Part shown: piece by piece, positions 23,321-34,870 of the stretch
How the letters are laid out: every line of letters begins with the position of its first letter
Numbering within the stretch: position 1 is the stretch's first letter
From: Stenocarpella maydis
Taxonomy: Eukaryota > Ascomycota > Sordariomycetes > Diaporthales > Diaporthaceae
Reading direction: 5' to 3'
DNA length: 61,584 bases
Assembly (NCBI GenBank): GCA_002270565.1
Contig: NQMI01000046.1
Location: 1-61,584 of the forward strand
The notes under the pieces: generated by a model
What the model saw: the letters and a program-made list of their open reading frames with translations, nothing else
Told to the model about the DNA's origin: nothing
Database searches by the model: none
Program-made: the position numbers and the translations under genes

Positions 23321-24935
23321 TCAGACCTTGATCTCGACGGGTGTGGCGCGGACCGCCCTCCAGCCCACCAGGTCCTGGAGCTTCTCCATGAAGACGAAGG
23401 TCAAGATGGTGTGCGGGCTGGACCTTGGGTCAGCCCCAGAACGACACAACCCCGTAATCATCAAAGATGGCGAAGGGTCTGGTCACTCACGTCAGGCGCA
23501 GCCACGCGGGCGTCCAGCCCTTCATGAGGAAGAGCGGGCCCTCGTCGCGCAGGCCCTGTGTGGTTATCTGGAGGAGGCTCTGTGGGATTTTTCGTTGGTT
23601 AATTCCCTGGCCATGGTGATGCGGGCTGCGCGCCGTGCACTCTCGCGTGGCCGTGGGTGGGTGGGTAGATTGCAGGACTACTCACCGACGAGCCGGTGCC
23701 GGACCTGGACGCCGCCTGCACGCGGCTCTTGAGCACGTCGGCGGGCGCGCATATGGTGGTGGCCACGGTGCCGGCGACGAGGCTGGACAGCATGTGCGTC
23801 CTGACGTCGTCGTGCAGCGGGGTATTCTCCAGGAGGGCGCGCTTTGTGGCGGTGTACCTATATCAATCAGAAAGGAGTGTCAGCCCCCGTTCCCCCCTTC
23901 CCTTCTTTTTTTCCATCATGGCCGCATAGGGTGACGGAGACAACCCACGGCGCAATCTGCCCAACATTCATGAGCACGCTCCTCACGACCGTGGGCCCCA
24001 GGCCCCTCGCAAAGGCGCCCACGCCCTCCTCGCCGGCGATGCGCCACAGGCCCCTCAGGGCGTCCGGGTAGCCCGCCCTCTGGGCCGGGGGCTTCGCGCC
24101 GTCGGCGCACACTGCAGCACTGAGGGTCAGCCTCCAAAGAAGCATGGGAGGAGTCTTGTTCAAACACGGCGTGGGTCGGGCCATGGTGTGGACATGGCAC
24201 CTGGGACACAGGCTCCGGGAGGGAATTTCGCATTCCAAAGCGGGGTTAGAAACGAGCCCAGAAGCTGCTTACTGCGCACGAGGACCACCTCGGCCGGGTT
24301 GCCGACGACGCCCGCGAGGCCGCCGGCGAGGGCCGCGGCGCCGACGGTGGCGGCCCAGGGGGGCAGGCGGCCCTCGCCGGGGCGGAGGTGCTGGGCGAGG
24401 AGGCCGTAGAGGCCGAAGCGGGCGGTCGAGTAGGTTGACTGGCGGAGGATGGAGGCCGATAGGCCTGTCCAGAGGGAGGGGATTCCTGGTTGCGAGGGTG
24501 AGCATGAGCATGACGAAGGGAGGGTTTCCTTCTTGGAGGCTTACCGTCTCGGATGGCGAATGTGGACAGGGTCTTGAGCATTGGGGCTCGGGTGTGCATT
24601 ACTTGCATGCGGCTTATGCCCACACGTCAGCGGCCCTGTTGGTGCTGGAGCCTGGTGTGTGGTAGAGGATGCGCTTGCTTACTATTTTGTCTGGTCGAGG
24701 GGGTGTGCTGCGTGAGGCTATCGTCAGCTGGGGCCCACCGTAGTGAAGGCTCTTGGCACGGGGGTTGAGAGTGTAAGTGGCGACGACTCACTGAAGCACA
24801 CGGCCATCGAGGCAGCGGCACCTCTGAACAGCCACCGGGGTTAGCGCACGATATTCTGGTGGGCTGCACAATTATAATTACTTACCCGATCCACCAGGGC
24901 TGCTTCTGCCTTTCTCTCTGTGATTTGCTGCCCAT
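23321..24935 (-). CDS. DIC1: mitochondrial dicarboxylate carrier (SLC25 family)
   Basis: Nine exons on the minus strand: 24935-24886, 24823-24792, 24707-24683, 24612-24545, 24485-24273, 24111-23949, 23857-23686, 23579-23491 and 23417-23321. All phases agree and give 302 residues. The product has the three repeats of a mitochondrial carrier: HPLDQTKYRMQ in repeat 1, NPAEVVLVRM in repeat 2 and CAPADVLKSRV in repeat 3, variants of PxDxxKxR. The repeat-3 context (THMLSSLVAGTVATTICAPA) is typical of fungal dicarboxylate carriers, which swap malate or succinate for phosphate across the inner membrane. Exons 1-4 are very small (50, 32, 25 and 68 nt). The start is fixed by an in-frame stop upstream of ATG 24935. 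Assignment to Dic1 rather than another dicarboxylate carrier is by family resemblance. Confidence 0.88.
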
Positions 24936-25539
24936 GGCCCTCTTCTGCTTCTTCTTGTTCTTGTTCTTGTTCTTCTTCTTGATGCACTGTCACGACGGCC
25001 TCGGATGGGTCCGTGTCATTCCGTGACGGCTCAGCTCCAGCTCAAAACAGGCCAGGCCCTGGGCTCGGGGAATAATAGTAATATGGCTGCTATCCACATG
25101 TGTACTCCGTATGTCTCTCACAAGCCAAGAAACCGGAGGCCCCGGCTCGCCCGAGGCCCGGCCCGACGCCTGTCTCAGCCGTGGTGCAGCTCGTCAGCCC
25201 CGCGGCTTTTCCGGCCGGCTGTTTTTCTGCCCGCCGCACCCTTGTCTCGTGTCTTTCACGTGCATACGGAGTAAGTAATTCCTGGCGTCGAGACCCCACA
25301 GCGGCAGCATCTCACATGTCATGTTTGCCGCAGTCGCTGCCGGTCCCGCCCAGCGGCCGAGCGACGAGGAGGGCCGGATGCCAGAATTGACCTGTTTGTC
25401 GGACAAGCCCCAGCAATCTGCCGAGACAGAGTCGGGGAGGGTACTTGGTATGCACAGCACATTCGCACATGCACACGCACTCGCGCACTCGCACACTCGC
25501 ACGACATAGGAGGCGCACAACCCTCGCGGCACACACACC
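24936..25539. promoter_or_regulatory. divergent intergenic region between carrier and AhpD-like gene
   Basis: The 604 bp separate the minus-strand carrier start (24935) and the plus-strand start (25540), so both promoters must lie here. A TTCTTG/TTCTTC microsatellite (24947-24981) sits in the carrier's leader, and a CACACGCACTCGCAC-type repeat (25460-25503) sits in the other leader. No specific factor site is claimed. Confidence 0.5.
24947..24981. repeat. TTCTTG microsatellite
   Basis: Tandem TTCTTG/TTCTTC units in the probable 5' leader of the mitochondrial carrier. Length is likely variable between strains. Confidence 0.7.
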
Positions 25540-26462
25540 ATGTCGAAGCTCTCGCCCGCGCTCAAGGAGCTCATCAACGCCCCCTTCGCCCGCCCGGGCC
25601 CGGCAAAGGCCCCAGCCGGCATCTCAAAGGTCTACGAGCGCATCGCGAGCGAGGCGCACTCGAGGAACCTTGGCCCACGGCCATGGATCGTGCTTTCCGT
25701 ACGGCCTCCCCCCTCTGCCCGCCTCCAAAACACCATGCTGACACCCCCGTGCCCTCGCAGTCAGCAGCAACATTCACCCTCAACTCCCCAGACTCCCTGG
25801 CCGCCCTGCACCAGGCCGCCTCCAGCCCCGGCCCCTCCAGAGGGCCCTACACGGCCCTGCCGCCCGTCCCCGCCGCCGAGCTCATCCGCGAGGTCGGCCT
25901 CAAGTGCATCTCCTTCAACGGCATCCCCCGCTCCATCAACTGCCTCGGCGCCTTCCGCGCCTCCCTGCCCGCCGACGTCCGCTCCCGCCTCGAGACCCGG
26001 CCCTCGAGGGCCATCACCCCCGAGAACCTGCCCCGCCGCGCCGCCGCGGGGCTCGCGCTGTGGCGCTCCGTCTACGACCCCTTCGACGACAAGCTCACGG
26101 CCCGCCTCGCCGAGTCGCACCCGGACCTGCCCGTGCACATCCACGGGAGCCACTACGCGCCCCTGCTGTCGGACCCCGAGGGCGCCGGCCGCGGGGGGCT
26201 GGCCGCCGTGGGGCGGGTCCTGACGAGCCTCGTCGCCGTCGCGTGCCTGCGCGCGCAGACGGGCGTGGGGCCCCAGGTGCTGTCGCACGTCTTTGGGCTG
26301 CGCAAGGCCGTCGACCAGGGCCTGCACGTGCGCGAGGCCGAGAGCGACGCCGAGAGGGAGGGCATCGAGTGGCTTGCCGGCGACGAGGGCGGGCAGTGGC
26401 TGCTGAGGAGCGTGGATGCCATCGTCGAGGCCATTGGCAACAACTTTGCGGCGAGGCTCTAG
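25540..26462 (+). CDS. AhpD-like / carboxymuconolactone-decarboxylase-superfamily protein
   Basis: Two exons, 25540-25698 and 25761-26462, joined in phase 0 across a 62-bp intron; 286 residues. The region VGLKCISFNGIPRSINCLGAF fits the helical core of the CMD/AhpD fold as found in fungal homologues. The two cysteines here (KCISF and NCLG) do not form a clear CxxC pair, so peroxidase activity is doubtful. Further on, DPFDDKLTARL and VFGLRKAVDQG suit the helical remainder of the fold. There is no obvious signal peptide. Function unknown. The gene shares a divergent promoter with the carrier and is followed after 293 bp by the convergent CoA-transferase gene. Confidence 0.7.
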
Positions 26463-26755
26463 AACATGGCGTCACCTCCCGGTTCTGGCGGATACATCAC
26501 CTGTAGATGGGGTCGCATGTTGAGGAAATATCTGCATTGGCATCTATTCCCTGGCTTGCCTGGTCTTATTCTTGAAGGCTTGTGTATATATATGACTCAA
26601 CTCGTCCTGTGATGCACTTTGCTACACCAAACAAAAGTGTAAACACGCCAACTCCAGGCAGCGTAGTCCAAAAAAAGCAAACACACTATTTACAGAGGAA
26701 TTCCGTCGCGCATACCCCAACCTGGTAACAGCCGCCCTCCTCTCCCGCTCCTGTC

Positions 26756-28654
26756 CTACTCCATGACCTGCAGGTCGTCAGCCACGACAAACCCGGCGTC
26801 CGTCTTGGCCTTGACCTCGTCGACCCCAACCCCGGGGGCGATCTCGGTGAGCGTGAGCACGCCCGCCTCCCGGTCCACCTGGAAGACGCACAGGTCCGTG
26901 ATGATGGTGCTGACGACCCCGGCGCCCGTGAGCGGCAGCGTGCACAGCTGCACGACCTTGGGGGACCCGTCCTTGGCCACGTGCTCGGTCGCCACGACGA
27001 TCTTGGTCTTGTCCGGGTTCGACACGAGGTCCATGGCCCCGCCCATGCCCTTGAACACCTTGCCGGGGATCATGAAGTTGGCCAGGTCGCCAGACGCAGA
27101 GACCTGCAGCGCGCCCAGGATCGACACGTCCACGTGCCCGCCGCGGATCATGGCGAAGGACTCGGACGAGTCGAACGTCGCCGCGCCGGGGAGGAGCGTC
27201 ACCGTCTCCTTGCCTGCGTTGATGATGTCCCTGGGAGAGGTGGTCGCTGGTTAGCCTCTTGCGGCGGCCAGGAAAGTCCTGTGGTGCTGGTGTAGATACA
27301 CAGCAAGAATACTTACGGGTCGACCTCATCCTTGGTCGGGTACGGCCCCATGCCCAGGATACCATTCTCGCTCTGCAGCCACACCTCGCGGCCCTCGGGC
27401 ACGAAGCTCGGCGCCAGCGTCGGCAGGCCCACGCCCAGGTTGACGTAGAAGCCATCCTTGAGCTCCTTGGCCGCGCGGCGCGCGATGCGGTTCCGCTTCT
27501 CCTGCGCGGGGCTCGCCGCCGCCGCCGCGCCGCCGCCGCCGCCTCCTCGCGCAGCTTGAGGATGTCGATCTGCTTGTCGGCCGTGGCGGGCACGATGCGG
27601 TCGACAAAGATGCCCGGGAGGTCGACGTCGTTGGGGTCGATCTCGCCCGTCTCGACGATGTGCTCTGCCTCGACGATGGTCAGGCGCGCCGCCTTGGCCA
27701 TGATGGGGCCAAAGGCCTTGGTCGTGTAGCGGAAGACGCAGTTGCCGGCCTTGTCCGCCTTCCAGGCCCGCAGGATCGCCACGTCCCCCGGGAGCGCCGT
27801 CTCCATGAGGTACGTCTTGCCGTTGAAGATGCGCGTCTCGCGCGGGCGCCCGCCCTCGAGCACCTTGCCCGAGGGCGAGAGCCGCACCGGGATCTTGCCG
27901 TCCTGGAGGAGGGAGTCTGGGAGAGGTGCGCACGTTGTCAGATCACGGCCTAGCCCGCGCGGCGGGATTGGGGTTCTTCCCCTCCCCAGGGTGATTGGGC
28001 TCACTTACGAGCGCCAGTGGCAGTGAAGAAGGCCGGGATGCCAGCGCCCGCGCTGCGGATCCTCTCGGCCAACGTGCCCTGGGGGCACAGCTCGATGGCG
28101 ATGTCGCCGGTCAGGTACTTCTTCTCGAGGACCTTGTTGCTGCCCAGGTAGCTGAGCACGAGGCGGTCCACCTGCCCGTCCTTGGTCAGGACCGACAGGC
28201 CGCCCTTGCCCTCGACGCCGGCGTTGTTGGACACGGCCGTCAGCGAGTGCAGGCTGTCCTTGCCGCGGCGGTGCATGGCGGTGATGAGCGTCTCGGCCAC
28301 GCCGCAGAGCCCAAAGCCCGAGGACAGGATGGTGGACCCGGGCTTGATGTCGGCCACGGCGGCGTCGGCGTCCCGGAACAGCTTGGACCCGCCGCGCGTG
28401 GGCGCCGGCGCCTTGCTGTCTGAGGGGCTGGGGTCGGCCGAGCGGCGGGCGGTCGAGGACGAGAACAGGCGGCGCGAGGAGGACGATGGGGCGAGGGCGG
28501 CTGTGCCGTTGTTCCTCCTCAGGTAGTTATGGCGACCGAGACACAATGGCGCTGCTGCTGCTGCTGCTGCTGCTGCCGCCGCCTGTCTTTGTGGTTGCGC
28601 AGAGGCGAGGAGCGACGGCATCGAGCGCCGCAGCTGGCGTGTTGTCGCAGCCAT
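26756..28654 (-). CDS. succinyl-CoA:3-ketoacid CoA-transferase (SCOT), with a frame break in the linker
   Basis: Minus-strand exons 28654-28009, 27916-27317 and 27230-26756 join with GT-AG introns. The product has an Arg/Ser/Ala-rich mitochondrial presequence with an 11-Ala run, the alpha half (about residues 85-320) and the beta half. The catalytic Glu is in [13 protein letters not shown], and the beta half ends in [13 protein letters not shown]. The enzyme moves CoA from succinyl-CoA to acetoacetate in the matrix. The halves lie in different frames: the joined coding length is 1721 nt, one short of a multiple of three, and the frame changes inside a GCG/GGC repeat at about 27514-27544, which encodes the alanine linker. 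A missing base from sequencing or assembly in this hard repeat is most likely; a true inactivating change is possible. Confidence 0.88.
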
Positions 28655-29305
28655 GTTTGGCGGTGTTGCTGGTGATCTCTGCGGTCAATTGACATAAAAC
28701 AACAGCCACAGCACAGCAAAAGACGATAATAAGTCGAAAAATAAATGCGCAAGTAGAGCTTGGCCTGTATGTCCGGCTTTTCCCCGTTGACCAGATGAAT
28801 TAATGGGCCGAACCTCGGCGCTTTAGCCCTGACGTCAACCGCGTCGGGCTACAGAACAAGCACCGCTCACGACCAGGGTAAGGGTCAAGGCTACCCCAGG
28901 TCTACCCTGCCAATCCCGACGGTACATACATTGAACCTCACTTCAGCGTTTGGGGTTGTTTGGCCCAAAGAAAACTGAACTGGCCGAGCAGTAAAGCTGC
29001 TTGGGAAAAGAGAGAAGTACCGGAGGCCCGCATATATGTTTCCTGTGATGGGCGTACGGCTCTGTCTGGGGTCTATCAGTTATTCCTCTCCGCTACAATC
29101 TCTCATAAAAAGGCGGGCTCTGTGTTTATTCTCTGCTTGTATTCTCTGATTCTGCTTCGCCTACGGTCAACCCCAGTGCCCTAGTCTGACTCCAACCCCG
29201 ATCCTCTGGTCATGGATCAGGTTCAGCACCCGGAAAAGGGACACAGTGTGGGCCCCTCACCAGGAGGACTGCTGGCCACTGCCGGATAAGCAACTTCGGA
29301 TTAAT

Positions 29306-29614
29306 TCAGCGGAGCGGGGCGTGGGTCGAGCTTGCGAGATACGCGTCCCGCGTAGCGTTCCTACTACGGTTCATTTCGCCGAAGTTATCTTAACCTTGTT
29401 GCTTCCCTTGCCGCCCTTTTCATCTGGGCCCTCTTCGTGAGCACTGAGGCCCTCTTCGTTGAGGCCCTCCTCGTTGAGGCCCTCTTCGTGAGGCTGTCTT
29501 TGTAAGGCCCTCTTTGTCAGGCCCTCTTTGTCAGGCCCTCTTCGTCTAGGCCCTCTTCGTCGAGGCCCCTTCGCCTAAGGTACGTAAGCTTCGATCTACG
29601 TCCCGCTCCGCTGA
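29306..29614. mobile_element. small terminal-inverted-repeat element (MITE-like)
   Basis: Starts TCAGCGGAGCGGGGCGTG and ends with the inverted match CTACGTCCCGCTCCGCTGA. The first 17 bp match except for one base, and weaker similarity extends to about 30 bp. The interior is dominated by a tandem array of GGCCCTCTTCGT-type units. No target duplication is evident at these boundaries and there is no coding capacity. The family is therefore undefined. Confidence 0.55.
29427..29576. repeat. tandem array of GGCCCTCTTCGT-like units
   Basis: About ten copies of a 14-16 bp unit with consensus AGGCCCTCTTCGTNG. The units vary in the last few bases and one copy is degenerate (AGGCTGTCTTTG). The array lies inside the inverted-repeat element at 29306-29614. 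Confidence 0.8.
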
Positions 29615-31544
29615 TCCCTTGGCCGCTAGAGATTGACGATTAGTCTAGGGCTGGCAATTCAACTAGCGGCCCACGGTCTATTTTAATACAAGTGGATAGC
29701 CAACAGGACAGCTGCGAGAGTCTTTCACTGAATGTTCTCAGGTGAGAGCACTTGAGCACTTTCGGTATTCTATTTCATCAGGAGCCGCTTTGCAATAAAT
29801 GTATCAACAGTGGGACCTACTATTAAGGTGTTGTCTTTTTTTGGGCTTGGGGAGTTTCTCGCGATGTTGAGTAAATGGACTGCGAACTATACAAATCATG
29901 TGTTCCGAACCAGACGAGCTGCCCAGATATGAAATAACCAAGAATAACACCAGCTAACAGGAATTAACTGTCATCATTTCCACAGTTGGATACCTTCTGA
30001 GGGCCAAGGCTGGTGTGCAAGCTCTCAGCAGCCGCTGACCAGGAATTGCTCCGCTCGTTCTTGGCTCGGCACTAGCAAATCTGATAACTACCTGCCATTT
30101 TTTTCATCTTTGTTCACGTCGAAAGTGGAATGTGAGGCCATAGGGTGGCGGAGTGGGATGTCAAGGAATATGGAAGCGAGGATAGACTCATAGGGCGGCT
30201 CTACAATCTCGGAAATAGAGGCGCCAAGCGCGGCACATTGTACAGCTGGTTAACTAATGCCAAACCCAATCTTGAGGTTTGTCCCTAGAATACTACCTGC
30301 GACCAACTCCATGCTTATAATAGGATACTAAGTCAGCTGTACAGCGGCTGCGACGGTGGCATTGGACCTCGGCGGTCACACGTCCAACGCCGTAGCGACC
30401 TGTAGTGTCAAGAATACGTCATGAGGAAAATATATAATTTCATTCTAGATCTCCTAATGGCGGGTCCGTGCCAGGTACTCAGATGAACAGCTTGAAGATG
30501 CTCTGGACGATATTCTCAACCACTTTGCTGCTCGGGCCGACTTTGCCTGCTTCTGGTAGTGGCTTTGGTCCCAGCACCTTCAAGGGCGATTAGCACGGTG
30601 GCTGCGATTTCACCAGCGATTTGCCAGACCCCGAGGTTTTCTTTGTCCATTGTGCTTGAGACGAGATGGCCAGGCGATGACGGAATGTGGTGCCTATCCC
30701 TTTGCTGGTTCAAATGTGCCGTGTGGTACATGTGCCGTAGTGGGGTCAACCAGCCAGAGCGTCAGCTTTGATGTGAGTAATTTCTCAAAGTCCCTCTATC
30801 TCTTCACCTCACCGCAAAGACCTGGCATTGAGTCATGTAGTTTGATGGCAGAGACTGGACCTTGACCTGGCAGATTGTGCCGGAGAGATTAGCTTTTTTT
30901 TTCGGCAGCTTCCGCACGCAGCGGCAGTTCCCAAGGCTTGCAAGGCAGTCAGCTAGTTCTTCGCCGGGCCCAGGGGCATGTTCGCGCATGGTGAGTAACT
31001 GAGAACTCACCGATGGCGAGCACAGATAACTATCTCAGTAGGTAGGTAGGTCAATGGAAACATCCGGTGACCCCAACAAAGATCCATGACTGGCAGCGGA
31101 ACCTATCGCCGCCCTTCAGTGCCGCGAGCAGCGTAAGCATCGATGAGGATTGCGGGGAAGTGGGCCCTGACGTGTGGGTATTTTCCGGGGGAAAGCTTGT
31201 CAGGGCCAAGCTTCCTGGGCTGTTGGGACGGGTTGGGGCAGCAGGCTTGGCCCCCGCCCTTCCCTTTCACTCGGATATTCGACATCTCGGGCACTGAATA
31301 ATACGTGGCGTCGCAGTGGCGGGCTGATGTCTCGCTTCACTTCGACCATTTGTCCGCCGCGTCTTGTAGGTGCTCCCTCTAAATTATGAAGTTTACGCAT
31401 GGATCCTCTGGTACACTTCTTGTCTTTACTTGGAGCCCTTGCCTTTTATACATACAGGAGACTTTCTGCTCCTGGCCGTTTACGCCCAGGGCCGAGCTGC
31501 GCATCTCCTTCATAAAATAATCCGCCCCTTGTGGTCACACAGAG

Positions 31545-33462
31545 ATGAAGCCCTCTTCCCTAGCAGATGTCGACCTCGACAACGAGGTCGAGAAGCCCTC
31601 TGACGCCGTCATCGAGGACTCCCGCCTTCACCACGAGCACCATGCTCGCATGACGAGGAACATTCTCTTCAAGACAGATACACGCGTCCTGCCCATCCTC
31701 GCCTTGTTGTTCCTGTGCTCGTTCCTCGACAGGACAAATGTCGGCAATGCGAAGATCATTGGCCTCGCCGAAGACATCAACATCTCCGATCTTCAGTACA
31801 ACCAGGGCCTGGCTGTCTTCTATGCCACATATATTGCCAGGTCAGTCTCTGGTTGGCACGCCACATCATCTCGAACAAGCAAACTGACCACGTGCCACAC
31901 CACAGCGAGCTCCCCTCGAACCTGATTCTCAAGCGTCTGACACCCCGCGTCTGGCTGGCCGCCCTCGCCTGCGCCTGGGGCACTGTCACAATGTGCCTCG
32001 GCTTCGTGCGCAACTACGGCTCCTTCGTCGCCGTCCGCGCCATCCTGGGCGCAACAGAGGGCGGCCTGCTCCCGGGTATGGTCCTGTACCTGTCAGGCCT
32101 ATATACGCGCGGCGAGATGGCCCTGCGCATAGGAATATTCTACACCGCCGCCTCGCTTTCCGGTGCTTTCGGCGGCCTGCTCGCCCGCGGACTGTCCGCC
32201 ATCGCGCCTCGCGGGGGACTAGAAGGCTGGCGGTGGATATTTATCAGTACTTAAGCCCCCCCCCCCGGGACCGTCATCGCAAAGCGAAGAGATGTGCATC
32301 GAGTGGCTGACAAGATTTAATAACTCGCAGTCGAGGGTCTTCTGACCGTTGTATGCGGTGCGATTTCGTACTTTTGCCTCGCTACGAATCTGCACACTGC
32401 GTCTTTTCTCACCCTGGAGGAGCGTGAGTTCGCTGCTAAGCGACTGTCGGGGGAGATTTCCAACGGGGAAAGGTTCAAGTAAGTTGCTCGTCCTCCTTTG
32501 CCTGTAATTTGTTTCTCACCCTTGTGGTCCTCATTGTGTCATCCGATGCTAAGTTGTGTTTGGCAGCCCCAATGTGGAAAGGGAAGAGAAGTTCAGGTGG
32601 TCCGAGGTCAAGAGAGGGGTCTTCAACATCCAAGTCTGGCTGACTGCCACCGCCTACTTCGCAATCCTCTCCGGGCTGTACTCCTTCGGCCTCTTCCTGC
32701 CTACCATCATCAACGACATGCACATCACTTCCAACGCAAATCAGACGCAGCTCTGGTCTGTGATCCCCTATGCCGTCGCCACTCCCGTTACAGGTGAGCC
32801 ACACCCCTTCCCCTGGTTCCATCTGCCCGTCCACGTCCTAGTAAACATCTAACGTGTGAGCCTCGCCTTCGTACCAAACAGTTTTCATCGCCTTTCTGTC
32901 AGATCGACTCAAGCTGCGAGGCACAATCATGCTCTTCACCCTTCCCGTTGCCATCGCCGGCTACGCCGTTATCGCCAATGTCTCCTCGGCCCACGCCCGC
33001 TTCGGTATGACCTGCCTCATGGCAATCGGAATGTACGCAAGCGTCCCATGCGTGCTCGTCTGGAACTCGAACAACTCGGCAGGCCATTACAAGCGCGCCA
33101 CCACGTCAGCCCTCCAGCTGGCCATTGCTAATGCTGGGGGCTTTGTCGCGAGTGAGTCCTCCATCTCATTGATGCTCTCCGTTCTGTATCCTTCTCCTAT
33201 GGACTGCCACGTGATCACTATGCCTGGCTTCATGCACTGACGGCTCCTTCTCAATCTAGCCTTCATTTACCCGAAGAACCAAGGCCCGCTGTACCATGAG
33301 GGTCACTCCATCATCCTCGGCCTGTTGTGCTATGCGTGGGTTGCCGTCCTGGCGAACGTGCTTTACTGCAGGAAGGTGAACAGAGACAAGCAAGCTGGCA
33401 AGTACGCTGAGTTCGAGGGGAGTGGGGATGATAGGGACCCGCAGTTTGTGATGATATTGTAA
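31545..33462 (+). CDS. MFS anion:cation symporter (allantoate/nicotinate permease family, Dal5-like)
   Basis: Six exons, 31545-31840, 31906-32246, 32331-32478, 32567-32793, 32882-33151 and 33260-33462, join in frame to 494 residues. A charged cytosolic tail of ~45 residues is followed by about 12 membrane segments. LCSFLDRTNVGNAKIIG after TM1 is the hallmark of the ACS family (Dal5, Tna1, Vht1, Liz1). A loop near VEREEKFRWSEVKRGVFN separates the two halves, and TM10-11 carry WNSNNSAGHYKRATTSALQ, also typical of ACS. The protein is expected at the plasma membrane, importing a small organic anion (allantoate, ureidosuccinate, nicotinate, vitamin or similar) with protons. The exact substrate cannot be told. 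The start is the first ATG in frame. Confidence 0.92.
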
Positions 33463-34870
33463 AAGCTCGAGCGTGATTGTGATTTTGCCGAGCACAAATT
33501 GACCATTTGTCGCATATGCTTGTTAGTACTGGCTGGCTTATGCAGAATCACTTCATTTCGTAGGGAATGATCCTATTGCCCCTACTAGCATCTCTATGCT
33601 TCCAATCCGCCCGTGTGTCTTTAGAGTGGAGTTTTTCGTATTGACGAAACAGTTTCGGACCGGATTCTTGTAACACTGTTGGGTGCTTGATTCAGAACAT
33701 ACAGTTGCATTTAACTCTCAGTCATCATCCAACTGTCACATGCAGAGGGCTAAAGCTGTTTCGACTAGGCAGGCTCCTTAGAAACCAGACAAGCATCCCG
33801 ATATTTGCCCACTTCCCACACCCATTACCTCCGCGGAGTCCACTAGACCCCAGCACATGGGCAAAGACTCCTGCAGGCACAGAGAGCTTCCATACACGCG
33901 CAGATGATGGCTGGTGTGCAGTCTTGTCCCTGCAGGAAGTCCCGCGCGGCTGCAACGTTGAAGCGGGGAACTACTACTAGCCAAGCAGGCATTTTGGTGC
34001 TCGGGGCTGTCCGCGGACACTCTTGGATGTTGGCTGGTTGGCTGGGTAATGCCTTGTGACTAGAATGAAGTGGATATTAATACACGCCTGCATTGTACAA
34101 ACATTTTGAAGTGTTCGTGTCCTGCAGGCATGGTGCGTGTATGACTGAGTCCCGAGGTTGCCAGAATTGGCTGTAGACTGTGTGTCTTCGACTCGTCCTG
34201 GATTGATGTCGGGACGCTGCGACCTTACATCTAGGCACGTGGTATTGTTCTTTCTGTGCGATTGAGTTCATGGATCCCCCTCGGCTCCCGAGTACCCAGT
34301 TCATGGCGATTCCCGGGGTCTGGTCAGAAGGCATGCAAAGAGCATGCTGTCGTCGCCAAATGTCCTTGATCTCGTTTCATTGGGTATCACGTTCCACTGT
34401 GGCCAGTAACTCAAAGCAGCACTCATATAAAATGAAGGACCGCATCCCGCAAAAGCTACCTGTCCACCGGCTCCGTGATGCCCGCTTGAGTATTTCTCCA
34501 TGACCTGGACAGGTGGTATCCAGGAGGTCCTTCGACCCCGCCTTCCGGAGGCATTTCCATAACGGGAAAACCCCCTAGATAGGTGGCATCGTCAAGCCCG
34601 CCTCAAAGCCAATGTCTTGGTCACAAGCCGCCACGAAGTGCAACATGCCTCGACGACTTGACCGTGCGGTGGCCATGAACGCTGCAAAGTCTCCATGGCT
34701 CGTCAACTTCTGGAAATCCGCGGGCGCCGTTTTGAGGGGGTGCAAAGGACAGTGCCTCCTATATATTCGAGAAAATGTCTCGCTATTCATATGGTGGATC
34801 GAAAAATCCAGTCTCTGTTCCAGAGCATACAGCCATACCAGATAGTCTCGACAAATTCAGAATCAACAAC
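33463..34870. other. intergenic 1.4 kb
   Basis: No gene or repeat recognised. A TATATATTCG stretch about 110 bp before the HsbA-type start may be a TATA element. Confidence 0.45.

Larger units (their letters stand above)
28655..31544. other. gene-free 2.9 kb holding an inverted-repeat element
   Basis: No gene is supported. A 309-bp inverted-repeat element with internal tandem repeats lies at 29306-29614. Around 30480-30580 a short minus-strand frame (SPLKVLGPKPLPEAGKVG onward) looks protein-like but has no usable start or upstream exon. The 5' flank of the MFS gene holds AGGTAGGTAGG near 31040. Confidence 0.5.

Noticed and set aside
20126..28654. Secondary-metabolite or catabolic cluster around the Zn2Cys6 regulator
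   Set aside because: No polyketide synthase, peptide synthetase, terpene cyclase, cytochrome P450 or pathway enzyme set lies nearby; the neighbours are mitochondrial or housekeeping genes.
30480..30750. Possible small minus-strand gene
   Set aside because: A ~30-residue protein-like stretch and an adjacent frame could be a relic, but no start, acceptor or consistent frame joins them.
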